Shown: in pieces, positions 17,807 through 26,229 of the stretch | Layout: each line of letters opens with the position of its first letter | Numbering within the stretch: position 1 is the stretch's first letter | NCBI RefSeq assembly: GCF_019991125.1 | Contig: NZ_JAGENB010000003.1 | Coordinates: 558,001 to 622,000, forward strand | DNA from: Phyllobacterium calauticae | GTDB taxonomy: Bacteria > Pseudomonadota > Alphaproteobacteria > Rhizobiales > Rhizobiaceae | Length of the DNA stretch: 64,000 bases | Direction: 5' to 3' | Position numbers and translations under genes: made by a program | Notes under the pieces: generated by a model | Database searches by the model: none | Seen by the model: only the letters and a program-made list of their open reading frames with translations | Told to the model about the DNA's origin: nothing

Positions 17807-18504
17807 TTGTGCTAGCGGCAATGTCTTGCCTGCAAGGCAAAGTCGCATGGTGAGCCTGTCGAACCACGCACCACAGCTCTGCCAGGCCTTCATCGGAAAA
17901 AATCACACCAACTTATCCAACACGTCCCAACCCACGTTATTCTCAACGTGTCCTTTCCGGCGGGAATGCTTCCGGAAACTTTCGAAAGTCGGGAAAGGAT
18001 CGGCGCTTCGGCCTCGCGGGGAGGAAAACCTGTCGAGCCGGGGAGGTTTCGCCCCCTGCTCAAAGTCCTCACAAGGGAACGGGCAGAACGAGGCAAAACC
18101 TCAAAATCGCCGGAGCGGGTGGTCCTTGGATCGCAAGCATAGCATACCGCATACCCCAAGACCCGCGTTCCAGGGACCGCCCGTCTTTCCCTCCTTCAAC
18201 AGCCAGACGCAATGGCGGGCGTGGCAACGGGGAAGGCCGGTTATGAGCAATGACACAGGTCAACACAGGCGGATAATCGCGGTGCGCCAGCCCTTCAGGC
18301 GGCGGCGGATCGGGTCATTTTAGTTTTCTAACGTGCATAAAAGCGTGGAAGGATTGCCACACAAACGCAATAATGCGCAAATATGCGCCAAGTGGAACGA
18401 ATCAATCCAAGTAGACTATGGCATTCGGGGCGCTGAACACCTAAATACCGGTCTAAAACGAGCCTCTGCGTGAGGCTCTCTGATTTCATGGAACGAGTGT
18501 TTGG
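17807..18504. other. Gene-free region between dnaK and dnaJ
   Basis: About 700 bp hold no convincing gene. At 17845-17868 lies GCATGGTGAGCCTGTCGAAC followed by CACG, a motif I recall as a dispersed repeat in many alphaproteobacteria. From about 17950 to 18160 a GC-rich stretch can be read on the reverse strand as an 89-codon frame with low-complexity, arginine- and proline-rich composition; it looks like a structured noncoding or repeat element rather than a protein. The last 200 bp should hold the dnaJ promoter, but no clear RpoH motif was found there. Confidence 0.5.
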
Positions 18505-19635
18505 ATGAAGGCTGACTATTACGAAACCCTCGGCGTAGCGAGAGGCGCTGATGAGAAAGAGCTGAAAAGCGCTTTCCGTAAACTGGCGATGCAATATCAC
18601 CCCGACAAGAATCCGGGCGATGAGAACGCCGAGCACAAATTCAAGGAAATCGGCGAAGCCTATGAAACCTTGAAAGACCCCAACAAGCGCGCGGCCTATG
18701 ACCGGTTCGGTCACGCGGCGTTTGAAAATGGCGGCATGGGCGGAGGCGGCGGCGGTTTTGGCGGCGCCGGTGGCTTTGCCGATATTTTCGAGGATATTTT
18801 TGGCGAGATGATGGGTGGCGGGCGCCAGCGCCGCTCCGGCGGACGCGAGCGCGGTGCCGATCTTCGCTACAACATGGAAATCACGCTGGAAGAGGCCTAT
18901 GCGGGCAAGACGGCGCAGATTCGCGTGCCGACATCCATCACCTGCGATGAATGTTCCGGCAGCGGCGCCAAGCCGGGCACATCCCCCGTCACCTGCAACA
19001 CCTGCGGCGGTTCCGGCCGTGTCCGGGCGGCGCAAGGGTTCTTTTCCATCGAGCGGACCTGCCCGACGTGCCATGGCCGCGGTCAGACCATCAAGGATCC
19101 CTGCACGAAGTGCTCCGGCCAGGGCCGAATCACCGAGGAGCGTTCGCTCTCGGTCAACATTCCCGCTGGCATCGAAGACGGCACCCGCATCCGGCTGACC
19201 GGGGAAGGCGAAGCAGGCGTGCGCGGCGGGCCATCCGGCGATCTCTATATTTTCCTGTCGCTGAAACCGCATGAATTCTTCCAGCGCGATGGATCGGACC
19301 TTTACTGCAAGGTGCCGATTTCCATGACCACAGCGGCACTGGGCGGCCAGTTCGAGGTGGCCACGCTTGACGGCACGCAGACACGGGTCAAGATCCCCGA
19401 AGGCACGCAGAACGCCAAGCAATTCCGCCTCAAGGGCAAGGGCATGCCGGTTTTGCGCCAGCCCGCCATGGGCGATCTCTATATCCAGATTGCCATCGAG
19501 ACGCCGCAGAATCTCAACAAGCGCCAGCGCGAGTTGCTGGAAGAGTTCGAGCGCGTGTCGTCCCAGGACAACAGCCCGCAATCGTCAGGCTTTTTTGCCC
19601 GCATGAAGGAATTCTTCGAGGGACTCAGCGAGTAA
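18505..19635 (+). CDS. dnaJ: Co-chaperone DnaJ (Hsp40)
   Basis: This 376-residue class I DnaJ has the J domain (residues 1-70, HPD at 32-34), the Gly/Phe-rich region (about 75-100), four CxxCxGxG zinc repeats ([32 protein letters not shown]; about 150-212) and the C-terminal substrate-binding domains. It delivers clients to DnaK and stimulates its ATPase. All signature residues are intact. It lies 750 bp from dnaK, an unusually long gap, and is followed by pmtA on the same strand. Confidence 0.96.
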   Translation: MKADYYETLGVARGADEKELKSAFRKLAMQYHPDKNPGDENAEHKFKEIGEAYETLKDPNKRAAYDRFGHAAFENGGMGGGGGGFGGAGGFADIFEDIFGEMMGGGRQRRSGGRERGADLRYNMEITLEEAYAGKTAQIRVPTSITCDECSGSGAKPGTSPVTCNTCGGSGRVRAAQGFFSIERTCPTCHGRGQTIKDPCTKCSGQGRITEERSLSVNIPAGIEDGTRIRLTGEGEAGVRGGPSGDLYIFLSLKPHEFFQRDGSDLYCKVPISMTTAALGGQFEVATLDGTQTRVKIPEGTQNAKQFRLKGKGMPVLRQPAMGDLYIQIAIETPQNLNKRQRELLEEFERVSSQDNSPQSSGFFARMKEFFEGLSE

Positions 19636-19719
19636 ATTTGTTACGGATTTAAGACAACTGGCCTTGCTTCCGCCACGAGTTGCGTCATAAATTTGTCTAC
19701 CTGCGACGGGAGGATGGGA

Positions 19720-20313
19720 ATGACACGACCACTGGGAAAAAAACTCGCTGAAAAATTCGGCGAGGAGATCCGGTTTTTCAAAGGCTGGATGCATGGACCG
19801 AAGGCCGTGGGCTCGATTCTGCCGACCAGTTCCATCACCGCGCGCCGGATGGCCAGCGTCGTCAATCCGCATTCAGGATTGCCGGTACTCGAACTTGGGC
19901 CCGGCACCGGCGTGATCACGCGGGCGATTCTCAATCGCGGCGTTGCGCCTGACAATCTGTTCTGCGTCGAATATTCCTCGGATTTCGCCGCGCATCTGCG
20001 CGCGGATTTCCCCGGCGTGAACATTATCGAGGGCGACGCGTTCAACCTCGACAAGACGCTCGGCGGCCACAAGGACCAGATGTTTGATTCGGTCGTTTCG
20101 GCGGTGCCGCTGCTGAATTTTCCGGTCGGCGACCGGGTGAAGATCATCGAGGACCTGCTGCGCCGCGTGCCGCATGGCCGCCCGATCGTCCAGATCACCT
20201 ACGGTCCGATGTCGCCGGTTCCCGCCGGCCGCGGCAATTACAAGATCGAACACCTCGATTTCATCATCCGCAATGTCCCGCCCGCCCGCCTGTGGATTTA
20301 CCGCCGCGCCTGA
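19720..20313 (+). CDS. pmtA: Phospholipid N-methyltransferase PmtA (rhizobial type)
   Basis: This 197-residue class I SAM-dependent methyltransferase carries motif I LELGPGTGVIT (57-67) and the RMASVVNP and DSVVSAVPLLNFP segments typical of Sinorhizobium-type PmtA. That enzyme methylates phosphatidylethanolamine in three steps to phosphatidylcholine, a common rhizobial membrane lipid. The ATG at 19720 is six bases after GGGAGG; the in-frame ATG at 19714 abuts that site. It follows dnaJ by 84 bp. The assignment is by recalled similarity and context; a general SAM methyltransferase is the alternative. Confidence 0.82.
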   Translation: MTRPLGKKLAEKFGEEIRFFKGWMHGPKAVGSILPTSSITARRMASVVNPHSGLPVLELGPGTGVITRAILNRGVAPDNLFCVEYSSDFAAHLRADFPGVNIIEGDAFNLDKTLGGHKDQMFDSVVSAVPLLNFPVGDRVKIIEDLLRRVPHGRPIVQITYGPMSPVPAGRGNYKIEHLDFIIRNVPPARLWIYRRA

Positions 20314-20349
20314 TTTGCCTTTCATTGTCTGACCCACAGAGGGAACCCC

Positions 20350-20931
20350 ATGCTGCCGAAGATCCTCGTTTTCGCAGGTTCGAACCGTACCGGTGCTTTC
20401 AGCGGCCAGGTCGCCGATGTCGCCACCCGGACATTGGCAGCGCTGGGCGCCGAGGTGACACGCATAGCCCTCATCGACTACCCGCTGCCGATCATGGATC
20501 AGGATCTGGAGAAGGAAAAAGGCATACCGGAGAATGCCATGAAGCTCGGGCGGCTGTTTGCCGCCCATGACGGCATTCTCATTGCGTCGCCGGAATACAA
20601 TTCGTCGATCCCGCCGCTCTTGAAGAACACCATCGACTGGGTCAGCCGGATTTCGCGCGATGGCGAGAAGCCTTTGCGGCCCTATGCCGGCAAGGTCGTT
20701 GCGCTTTGTTCGTCCTCCGACGGCAATTTTGCCGGTATCCGGGGGCTCTACCACCTGCGCTCCGTGCTGATGAATGTTGGAACGCTGATCATCAGCGAAC
20801 AATGTTCCGTGGCCCATGCCCACGAGGCCTTCGCCAGCGATGGCTCGTTTCACGATGAACGGACTGCACGGACCATGGAACGGGTCTGCCAATCGCTGAT
20901 CGACCATGCACGGCTGGCAAAATCGCGCTGA
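20350..20931 (+). CDS. NADPH-dependent FMN reductase family protein
   Basis: The 193-residue flavodoxin-like protein has the phosphate-binding loop GSNRTGAFS (residues 10-18) and the PEYNSSIPPLLKNTIDWVSR segment (81-100) that packs on the flavin, both typical of NAD(P)H:FMN, quinone or chromate reductases (ChrR/ArsH-like group). It would act in the cytosol, possibly against quinones or as a general two-electron reductase. It lies 36 bp after pmtA and 94 bp before pyrF. Confidence 0.88.
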   Translation: MLPKILVFAGSNRTGAFSGQVADVATRTLAALGAEVTRIALIDYPLPIMDQDLEKEKGIPENAMKLGRLFAAHDGILIASPEYNSSIPPLLKNTIDWVSRISRDGEKPLRPYAGKVVALCSSSDGNFAGIRGLYHLRSVLMNVGTLIISEQCSVAHAHEAFASDGSFHDERTARTMERVCQSLIDHARLAKSR

Positions 20932-21025
20932 CAGACGGTTTTTACCCGTCCTTTTGCCGTTGTGATCTTTCCTATCGGGCGCTGGTGTGCCATGGGATGG
21001 CGATCAACGGAAAAGGTGGTTTGTC

Positions 21026-21724
21026 ATGATGGAAGCGGCTTTGCGCGATCGCCTCATCGTAGGCCTTGATGTGCCTGACCTGAAGGCGGCGGGCGATATC
21101 GTCGGTGCGCTCGGGGATACGGTATCCTTCTACAAAATCGGCTATCAGCTGGCCTTTGCCGGTGGCCTTGGATTTGCCTCGGAACTCGTCCAGTCCGGCA
21201 AAAAAGTCTTCCTGGACATGAAGCTCCTCGATATCGACAATACCGTCGCCAAGGGCGTCGAGAATATCGTCAAGATGGGCGTTTCCATGCTGACGCTGCA
21301 TGCCTACCCCAAGGCCATGAAGGCGGCCGCGGCGGCTGCGCGCGGTTCGGACCTGTGCCTGCTCGGCGTCACGGTCCTCACCTCCATGGACCAGCAGGAC
21401 ATGATCGATGCCGGTTACGAGCACGATCCGCACACGCTGGTACTGATCCGTGCCGAACAGGCCCTGCATGCGGGGATGGGCGGTATCGTCTGTTCGGCGG
21501 CCGAAGCCTCCGCCGTGCGCAAGATCGTCGGGCCGGATCTTGCCGTCGTCACGCCGGGTATCCGGCCGAAGGGGGCCGACGTGGGTGACCAGAAGCGGGT
21601 GATGACGCCTGCCGATGCGCTGCGCGCCGGCGCGAGCCATCTCGTGGTTGCCCGGCCCATCGTTGCCGCCGGCGATCCCAGGGCTGCGGCACAAGCGATC
21701 CTTGCCGAAATGGCGGGCGTCTGA
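21026..21724 (+). CDS. pyrF: Orotidine-5'-phosphate decarboxylase
   Basis: This enzyme makes UMP from OMP in the last step of pyrimidine synthesis. The 232-residue TIM barrel has the catalytic motif DMKLLDI (Asp64, Lys66, Asp69) and the phosphate-binding VTPGIRP and VVARPI segments. The ATG at 21026 follows AAGGTGG; the longer open frame to 20987 would add 13 residues outside the family alignment. It sits in a same-strand run with the FMN reductase and DUF1330 genes. Confidence 0.95.
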   Translation: MMEAALRDRLIVGLDVPDLKAAGDIVGALGDTVSFYKIGYQLAFAGGLGFASELVQSGKKVFLDMKLLDIDNTVAKGVENIVKMGVSMLTLHAYPKAMKAAAAAARGSDLCLLGVTVLTSMDQQDMIDAGYEHDPHTLVLIRAEQALHAGMGGIVCSAAEASAVRKIVGPDLAVVTPGIRPKGADVGDQKRVMTPADALRAGASHLVVARPIVAAGDPRAAAQAILAEMAGV

Positions 21725-21779
21725 TCAAATTCGCCGCGGTCCGGGTGAGTCACCGGACAATGCATGATGTGGAGGATGT

Positions 21780-22067
21780 ATGGCCAAGGGATATTGGATA
21801 GCGCGCATCGATGTTCGCGATGCGGAGGGCTATAAGGGTTACATAACGACGGCAAAGCCGGCCTTCGAACGGTTCGGCGCACATTTCCTGGCGCGTGGCG
21901 GCACGTTTCATGAACTGGAAGGCACGGCGCGCGGCCGCAATGTGGTGATCGAGTTTCCATCGGTGCAGCATGCCCTCGATTGCTACAACTCAGCGGAATA
22001 CCAGGCGGCCAAGCTCATCCGGCAGCAATATGCCGACGGCGAAATGGTCATTGTCGAAGGCGCCTGA
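21780..22067 (+). CDS. DUF1330 domain protein
   Basis: This 95-residue protein is a complete DUF1330 domain of the ferredoxin-like dimeric alpha/beta-barrel type. It starts MAKGYWIARIDVRDAEGYKGY and has the RNVVIEFPSVQHALDCYNSAEY core. Members are small cytosolic proteins with no proven function. It follows pyrF by 55 bp, an order I recall from related genomes. A stem-loop lies directly after the stop codon. Confidence 0.9.
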   Translation: MAKGYWIARIDVRDAEGYKGYITTAKPAFERFGAHFLARGGTFHELEGTARGRNVVIEFPSVQHALDCYNSAEYQAAKLIRQQYADGEMVIVEGA

Positions 22068-22073
22068 TCTTTA

Positions 22074-22110
22074 CCTGTGCAGCGCGCAATTCATGTTGCG
22101 CCTGCACAGG
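22074..22110. terminator. Long stem-loop after the DUF1330 gene
   Basis: CCTGTGCAG (22074-22082) pairs with CTGCACAGG (22102-22110), and the inner GCGCAA pairs with TTGCGC, giving about 15 bp with one bulge. It is not followed by a T run, so it may stabilise mRNA or act as a weak terminator. Confidence 0.45.
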
Positions 22111-22260
22111 AAATTGTGAACATCTTTCTTTTCACTAATCCGTTTGTTGCATTGCAATATCGATCAAACCGGCTAGGGTCATTCTCCCATCAAGAACATT
22201 TTCATCTTTGATGATCATGTTTGTGAGATCGCCGTTGTGTTGATATGATCGGACAGTGGA

Positions 22261-23538
22261 ATGTTTTACCAGCTTTATGAACTCAATCATGCCGCTCTCC
22301 AGCCCTACCGGGCCCTGGCGGATGCAACCAAGCTGTTCTACGACAATCCGCTCAATCCCTTTTCGCAGACGATTATCGGCCGATCCATTACGGCGGGCTG
22401 CGAGCTGTTCGAACGAACCACGCGCACCTACGGCAAGCCCGTTTTCAATCTTCCAACGACCGTCGTGGACGGCGAGGAAGTGGAAATCCGCGAAAAGATC
22501 GTCTGGTCAAAGCCGTTCTGCAACGTGATCCACTTCAAGCGCGCGCTGTCGTCAAAGCGTGCTGCGGACCCGAAGATTCTGGTGGTTGCGCCCATGTCCG
22601 GCCACTATGCCACGCTGCTGCGCGGCACCGTCGAAGCCCTGCTGCCCCATGCGGACGTCTACATCACCGATTGGGTCGATGCGCGCACCGTGCCGCTGAC
22701 CGCAGGCCGTTTCGATCTGGATGACTACATCGATTATGTCATCGACATGTTCCACGCTCTGGGCGAAGACACCCATGTGGTGGCGGTCTGCCAGCCATCA
22801 GTCCCGGTTCTCGCCGCCGTGTCGGTCATGGAAGCCAATGGCGACCGGTTTGCGCCGTCCAGCATGACGCTGATGGGCGGACCTATCGATACACGCAAGA
22901 ACCCGACCGCGGTCAATATCCTGGCCGAGGAGAAGGGCATCGACTGGTTCCGCGACAATGTCATCATGTCGGTGCCATGGCCGCATGCCGGCTTCATGCG
23001 CGACGTCTATCCCGGCTTCCTGCAGCTTTCCGGTTTCATGAGCATGAATCTTGACCGCCACATCACGGCGCACAAGGAATTCTTCATGCACCTGGTCAAG
23101 GAAGATGGCGATTCCGCCGACAAGCACCGTGAGTTCTACGATGAATATCTGGCGGTGATGGATCTGACTGCGGAATTCTATCTGCAGACGGTCGATACGG
23201 TTTTTGTCCGCCACGCCCTGCCCAAGGGTGAGATGACCCACCGGGGCAAGCTGGTCGATCCCGCGTCGATCCGCATCGTCGCGCTGCTGACGGTCGAGGG
23301 CGAGAACGATGACATTTCCGGTGTCGGGCAGACCAAGGCCGCCCAAACGCTGTGTGTGAACATCCCTGACGCCATGCGCATGCATCATCTGCAGGCCAAG
23401 GTCGGCCATTACGGCGTGTTCAACGGATCGCGTTTCCGTGCTGAAATTGCACCACGTATCGTCCAATTCGTTAACGACCATGCGCAGGCCAACCGCAAGA
23501 GCAATGTCACCCCGATCGGTAAACGCGCACGCAGCTGA
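22261..23538 (+). CDS. phaZ: Intracellular polyhydroxyalkanoate depolymerase
   Basis: The 425-residue protein belongs to the PhaZ1-type intracellular PHB depolymerases, which hydrolyse storage granules when carbon runs short. The lipase-box equivalent VAVCQPSVP puts the nucleophile at Cys177, as in the Cupriavidus PhaZa1 family, and GENDDISG and VGHYGVFNGSRF carry the probable Asp and His. No signal peptide is present. Length is normal. It stands alone, with a clear terminator after it. Confidence 0.92.
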   Translation: MFYQLYELNHAALQPYRALADATKLFYDNPLNPFSQTIIGRSITAGCELFERTTRTYGKPVFNLPTTVVDGEEVEIREKIVWSKPFCNVIHFKRALSSKRAADPKILVVAPMSGHYATLLRGTVEALLPHADVYITDWVDARTVPLTAGRFDLDDYIDYVIDMFHALGEDTHVVAVCQPSVPVLAAVSVMEANGDRFAPSSMTLMGGPIDTRKNPTAVNILAEEKGIDWFRDNVIMSVPWPHAGFMRDVYPGFLQLSGFMSMNLDRHITAHKEFFMHLVKEDGDSADKHREFYDEYLAVMDLTAEFYLQTVDTVFVRHALPKGEMTHRGKLVDPASIRIVALLTVEGENDDISGVGQTKAAQTLCVNIPDAMRMHHLQAKVGHYGVFNGSRFRAEIAPRIVQFVNDHAQANRKSNVTPIGKRARS

Positions 23539-23565
23539 ACACGCCGTCCAATTATCAGACAGCCA

Positions 23566-23599
23566 TGCCGGAAGACTGAATCTTCCGGCAGTTTTCTTT
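23566..23599 (+). terminator. Rho-independent terminator of phaZ
   Basis: TGCCGGAAGA (23566-23575) and TCTTCCGGCA (23581-23590) form a perfect 10-bp stem with a 5-base loop, followed by GTTTTCTTTC. Confidence 0.9.
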
Positions 23600-23751
23600 C
23601 GCGCTTCAATAAAACGCAATGAATTCAAATCGCTACTGACATGGCCGCGTACCTTCCGCAGGCGGTCAGCAAGGGCATTATCGCCCTGTGGTTGTGAGCT
23701 GCCGCCGCGTACAACCTTCAAATTTTCGTCAAAATCTAGGAAGTTCAAATT

Positions 23752-23767
23752 TTAACCATATATTAAC
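23752..23767. promoter_or_regulatory. CtrA box 1 upstream of the transglutaminase-like gene
   Basis: TTAA (23752-23755), seven bases, TTAAC (23763-23767): an exact match to the CtrA full-site consensus TTAA-N7-TTAA(C) of alphaproteobacteria. It lies 94 bp before the start codon at 23861. Confidence 0.6.
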
Positions 23768-23817
23768 AATGGCGGGATCGTGGCGCCATTGTGATTGACT
23801 CATATCCCTCCCGGCCA

Positions 23818-23833
23818 TTAACGTTTTGTTAAC
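23818..23833. promoter_or_regulatory. CtrA box 2 upstream of the transglutaminase-like gene
   Basis: TTAA (23818-23821), seven bases, TTAAC (23829-23833): a second exact full CtrA site, 66 bp after the first and only 27 bp before the start codon. Two perfect sites in 82 bp make chance unlikely and suggest cell-cycle control. Confidence 0.62.
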
Positions 23834-23860
23834 GAAGGCTGGTTGGGTTCGGAGTAAAGC

Positions 23861-24484
23861 ATGTTCGGAGCGGTAAAGATTTTGAGGTCGATGGGGGTCG
23901 CTGCGGCACTTTTCGCTGGCGCACTCATCGCAAATTCCGCCTCCGCAGCTGAAGCTTTCATGCAGACCGGCGGTCTGACATCCCAGCCGATCGGCCATTA
24001 CGAATTCTGCAAGCGCCTGCCGGATGAGTGCTCGATCCGCAGCCGCAATGTTGCGCCGGCCAAGATGACTCGTGATTTCTGGGAGCTGATCGTCAACGTC
24101 AACAGCCACGTGAACCAGACGGTCAAGCCATTGACGGACATGGAAATTTACGGCGTCGAGGAATATTGGGGCTATCCCGACAAGGTCGGCAATGTCGGCG
24201 ATTGCGAAGACTATGTCCTGGAAAAGCGCCGTGAACTGATGCAGGCGGGCGTTTCCCCGGCTGATCTGCTGATCACGGTTGTGCGCAAGCCCGATGGCGA
24301 AGGCCATGCGGTTCTGACGGTGCGCACCGACACCGGCGATTTCATCCTCGACAACCTTGCCGACAGCGTCAAGAACTGGTCCGAAACCGGGTACACCTAC
24401 CTGAAGCGCCAGGCCACCAACAACACCGGCCGCTGGGTCAGCATCGAAGCCCCAAGCAATATTCTGGTCGGGTCGGTTCACTAA
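23861..24484 (+). CDS. Bacterial transglutaminase-like cysteine peptidase (BTLCP), periplasmic
   Basis: The 207-residue precursor has a signal peptide (hydrophobic residues about 12-29, cleavage after SASA/A). The catalytic Cys115 lies in VGDCEDYVLEK, His149 in GEGHAVL and Asp164 in DFILDN, the usual BTLCP triad. Two more cysteines (50 and 57) could form a disulphide. Family members act in the periplasm, and relatives of the LapG type process surface adhesins; the target here is unknown. GGAG precedes the ATG, and two CtrA boxes lie upstream. Confidence 0.88.
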   Translation: MFGAVKILRSMGVAAALFAGALIANSASAAEAFMQTGGLTSQPIGHYEFCKRLPDECSIRSRNVAPAKMTRDFWELIVNVNSHVNQTVKPLTDMEIYGVEEYWGYPDKVGNVGDCEDYVLEKRRELMQAGVSPADLLITVVRKPDGEGHAVLTVRTDTGDFILDNLADSVKNWSETGYTYLKRQATNNTGRWVSIEAPSNILVGSVH

Positions 24485-24507
24485 ACCACCACCAAGGCAA
24501 TCAAGAC

Positions 24508-24540
24508 ATGCCGGACCACCAAGGTCCGGCATTTGCTTTT
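24508..24540. terminator. Terminator between the BTLCP and yifB genes
   Basis: ATGCCGGACC (24508-24517) and GGTCCGGCAT (24523-24532) form a perfect 10-bp stem, followed by TTGCTTTT on the forward strand. It lies between two convergent genes. Confidence 0.8.
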
Positions 24541-24547
24541 GTACATT

Positions 24548-26080
24548 TCACGCCGCCTCGTTGGCTGCGTCCTGTGCCATCCGGTAGGAAATAGCCTCAG
24601 CCACGTGAATGCGCCCGACGGCTTCGGCCCCGTCAAGGTCGGCCAATGTCCGCGCCACCTTGAGAATCCGGTGATAGCCGCGCGCGGAAAAGCGCATCTG
24701 TTCGGCAGCCTGCTGCAGCAGTGCCTGGCCGGGCTTGTCTGGCCGCGAAACCTCCTTGATCAACGCCGCGGGGCAATGGGCGTTCACCGTCACGGCGGGC
24801 GATCCCATTTGTTCGTAGCGGCGTCTCTGCAGGTCCCGGGCGCGGGCAACGCGCAGTGCGACCGATGCGCTGCTTTCGGCAACGGGGCGGCGGATGAGAT
24901 CGGCGGCGCTGACGGCGGGAACGTCGATGCGAAGGTCGATGCGGTCAAGCAGCGGGCCCGAAATGCGGGCCTGGTAATCCTGGCGGCAGCGTACCCCCCG
25001 GGCGCAGCGGTGTCCCGGTTCTCCGGCCATGCCGCAGCGGCAGGGGTTCATGGCGGCCACGAGCTGGATTTGCGCCGGATAGGAAATACGGTGATTGGCG
25101 CGGGCGATCACGCATTCTCCGCTTTCCAGCGGCTGGCGCAGGGAGTCGAGCACATGGGGCGTGAATTCGGGAAATTCATCCAGAAACAGCACGCCGCGAT
25201 GGGCGAGGGAGACTTCACCGGGGCGGGCGCGCATGCCGCCGCCGACCATCGCCGCCATGGAGGCGGAATGGTGTGGCGCCCGGAACGGCCGCCGGTCGGT
25301 GAGCCTGCCGCCCGGCAATTCGCCAGCAACCGAAGCAATCATCGACACCTCGAGCAGTTCGTGCGGCAGCAGCGGCGGCAGGATGGACGGAAGCCGCTGC
25401 GCGAGCATGGACTTTCCCGAACCGGGAGGTCCAATCATGAGAAGGTTATGACCCCCTGCCGCCGCGACTTCGAGTGCGCGCCTGGCGCTTTCCTGTCCCC
25501 TGATATCGCTCAGATCCGGTAGATCCGTTGCATTGGTCTGCAGGCACGGTTCAGGGCGCGACAGCACCTGATGGCCGCGAAAATGATTGGCGAGGCTGAT
25601 CAGGCTGCGCGGCGCCAGAATATCGATCTGCGCGCCCGCCCAGGCAGCCTCGGGCCCGCAGGGGGCGGGGCAGATCAGGCCGCGCTCCTGCCGGTTGGCG
25701 GAGATCGCGGCGGGAAGAACCCCGGCCACATGGGTGATCGTGCCGTCGAGCGACAGTTCCCCGAGAACGATGTAGGCTTCCAATGCATCAGCCGGAATGG
25801 CGCCAAGCCCCGCCATCAGGCCCAAGGCGATCGGCAGGTCATAATGGCTGCCTTCCTTGGGCAGGTCCGCCGGTGCGAGGTTGACGGTGACCTTCTTGGG
25901 CGGCAGGGACAGGCCGGAGGCATGCAGCGCTGCCTGCACGCGTTCGCGGCTTTCGGCCACTGCCTTGTCGGGCAGGCCCACAATATGGATTCCCATTTTG
26001 CCGGGGGCGATCATCACCTGCACATCGACAGGCTGGGCCTCAATGCCCTGAAATGCGACGGTGCGCACGCGGGTGACCAT
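24548..26080 (-). CDS. yifB: YifB family Mg chelatase-like AAA+ ATPase
   Basis: The 510-residue protein combines an N-terminal Lon-protease-like/ChlI domain (about residues 20-140; VGLPDKAVAESRERVQAAL), a central AAA+ module (Walker A GPPGSGKS near 215, Walker B VLFLDEFPEF) and a cysteine-containing segment MNPCRCGMAG...HRCARGVRCR before the C-terminal helical domain. In other bacteria the ComM/YifB group promotes branch migration during natural transformation. The ATG at 26080 lies five bases from AGGAAC; a TTG one codon upstream is less likely. Confidence 0.93.
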   Translation of the reverse strand: MVTRVRTVAFQGIEAQPVDVQVMIAPGKMGIHIVGLPDKAVAESRERVQAALHASGLSLPPKKVTVNLAPADLPKEGSHYDLPIALGLMAGLGAIPADALEAYIVLGELSLDGTITHVAGVLPAAISANRQERGLICPAPCGPEAAWAGAQIDILAPRSLISLANHFRGHQVLSRPEPCLQTNATDLPDLSDIRGQESARRALEVAAAGGHNLLMIGPPGSGKSMLAQRLPSILPPLLPHELLEVSMIASVAGELPGGRLTDRRPFRAPHHSASMAAMVGGGMRARPGEVSLAHRGVLFLDEFPEFTPHVLDSLRQPLESGECVIARANHRISYPAQIQLVAAMNPCRCGMAGEPGHRCARGVRCRQDYQARISGPLLDRIDLRIDVPAVSAADLIRRPVAESSASVALRVARARDLQRRRYEQMGSPAVTVNAHCPAALIKEVSRPDKPGQALLQQAAEQMRFSARGYHRILKVARTLADLDGAEAVGRIHVAEAISYRMAQDAANEAA

Positions 26081-26229
26081 CAATCGTTCCTAAAATACCG
26101 CATCTAAAAAATGAACAGTGCCAATAACGGCACCTCATCATAATTTGTGCGGCATGACAAGAACGTTAGGAGAACGGCCGCATCGCACCGGGGATGGAAT
26201 TCGGCGCAACGCGGTTCAGCCGGGGACCA

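Noticed and set aside
17890-18159. 89-codon reverse frame between dnaK and dnaJ
   Set aside because: Low-complexity Arg/Pro/Ser-rich translation without a ribosome-binding site; more likely a repeat or noncoding element.
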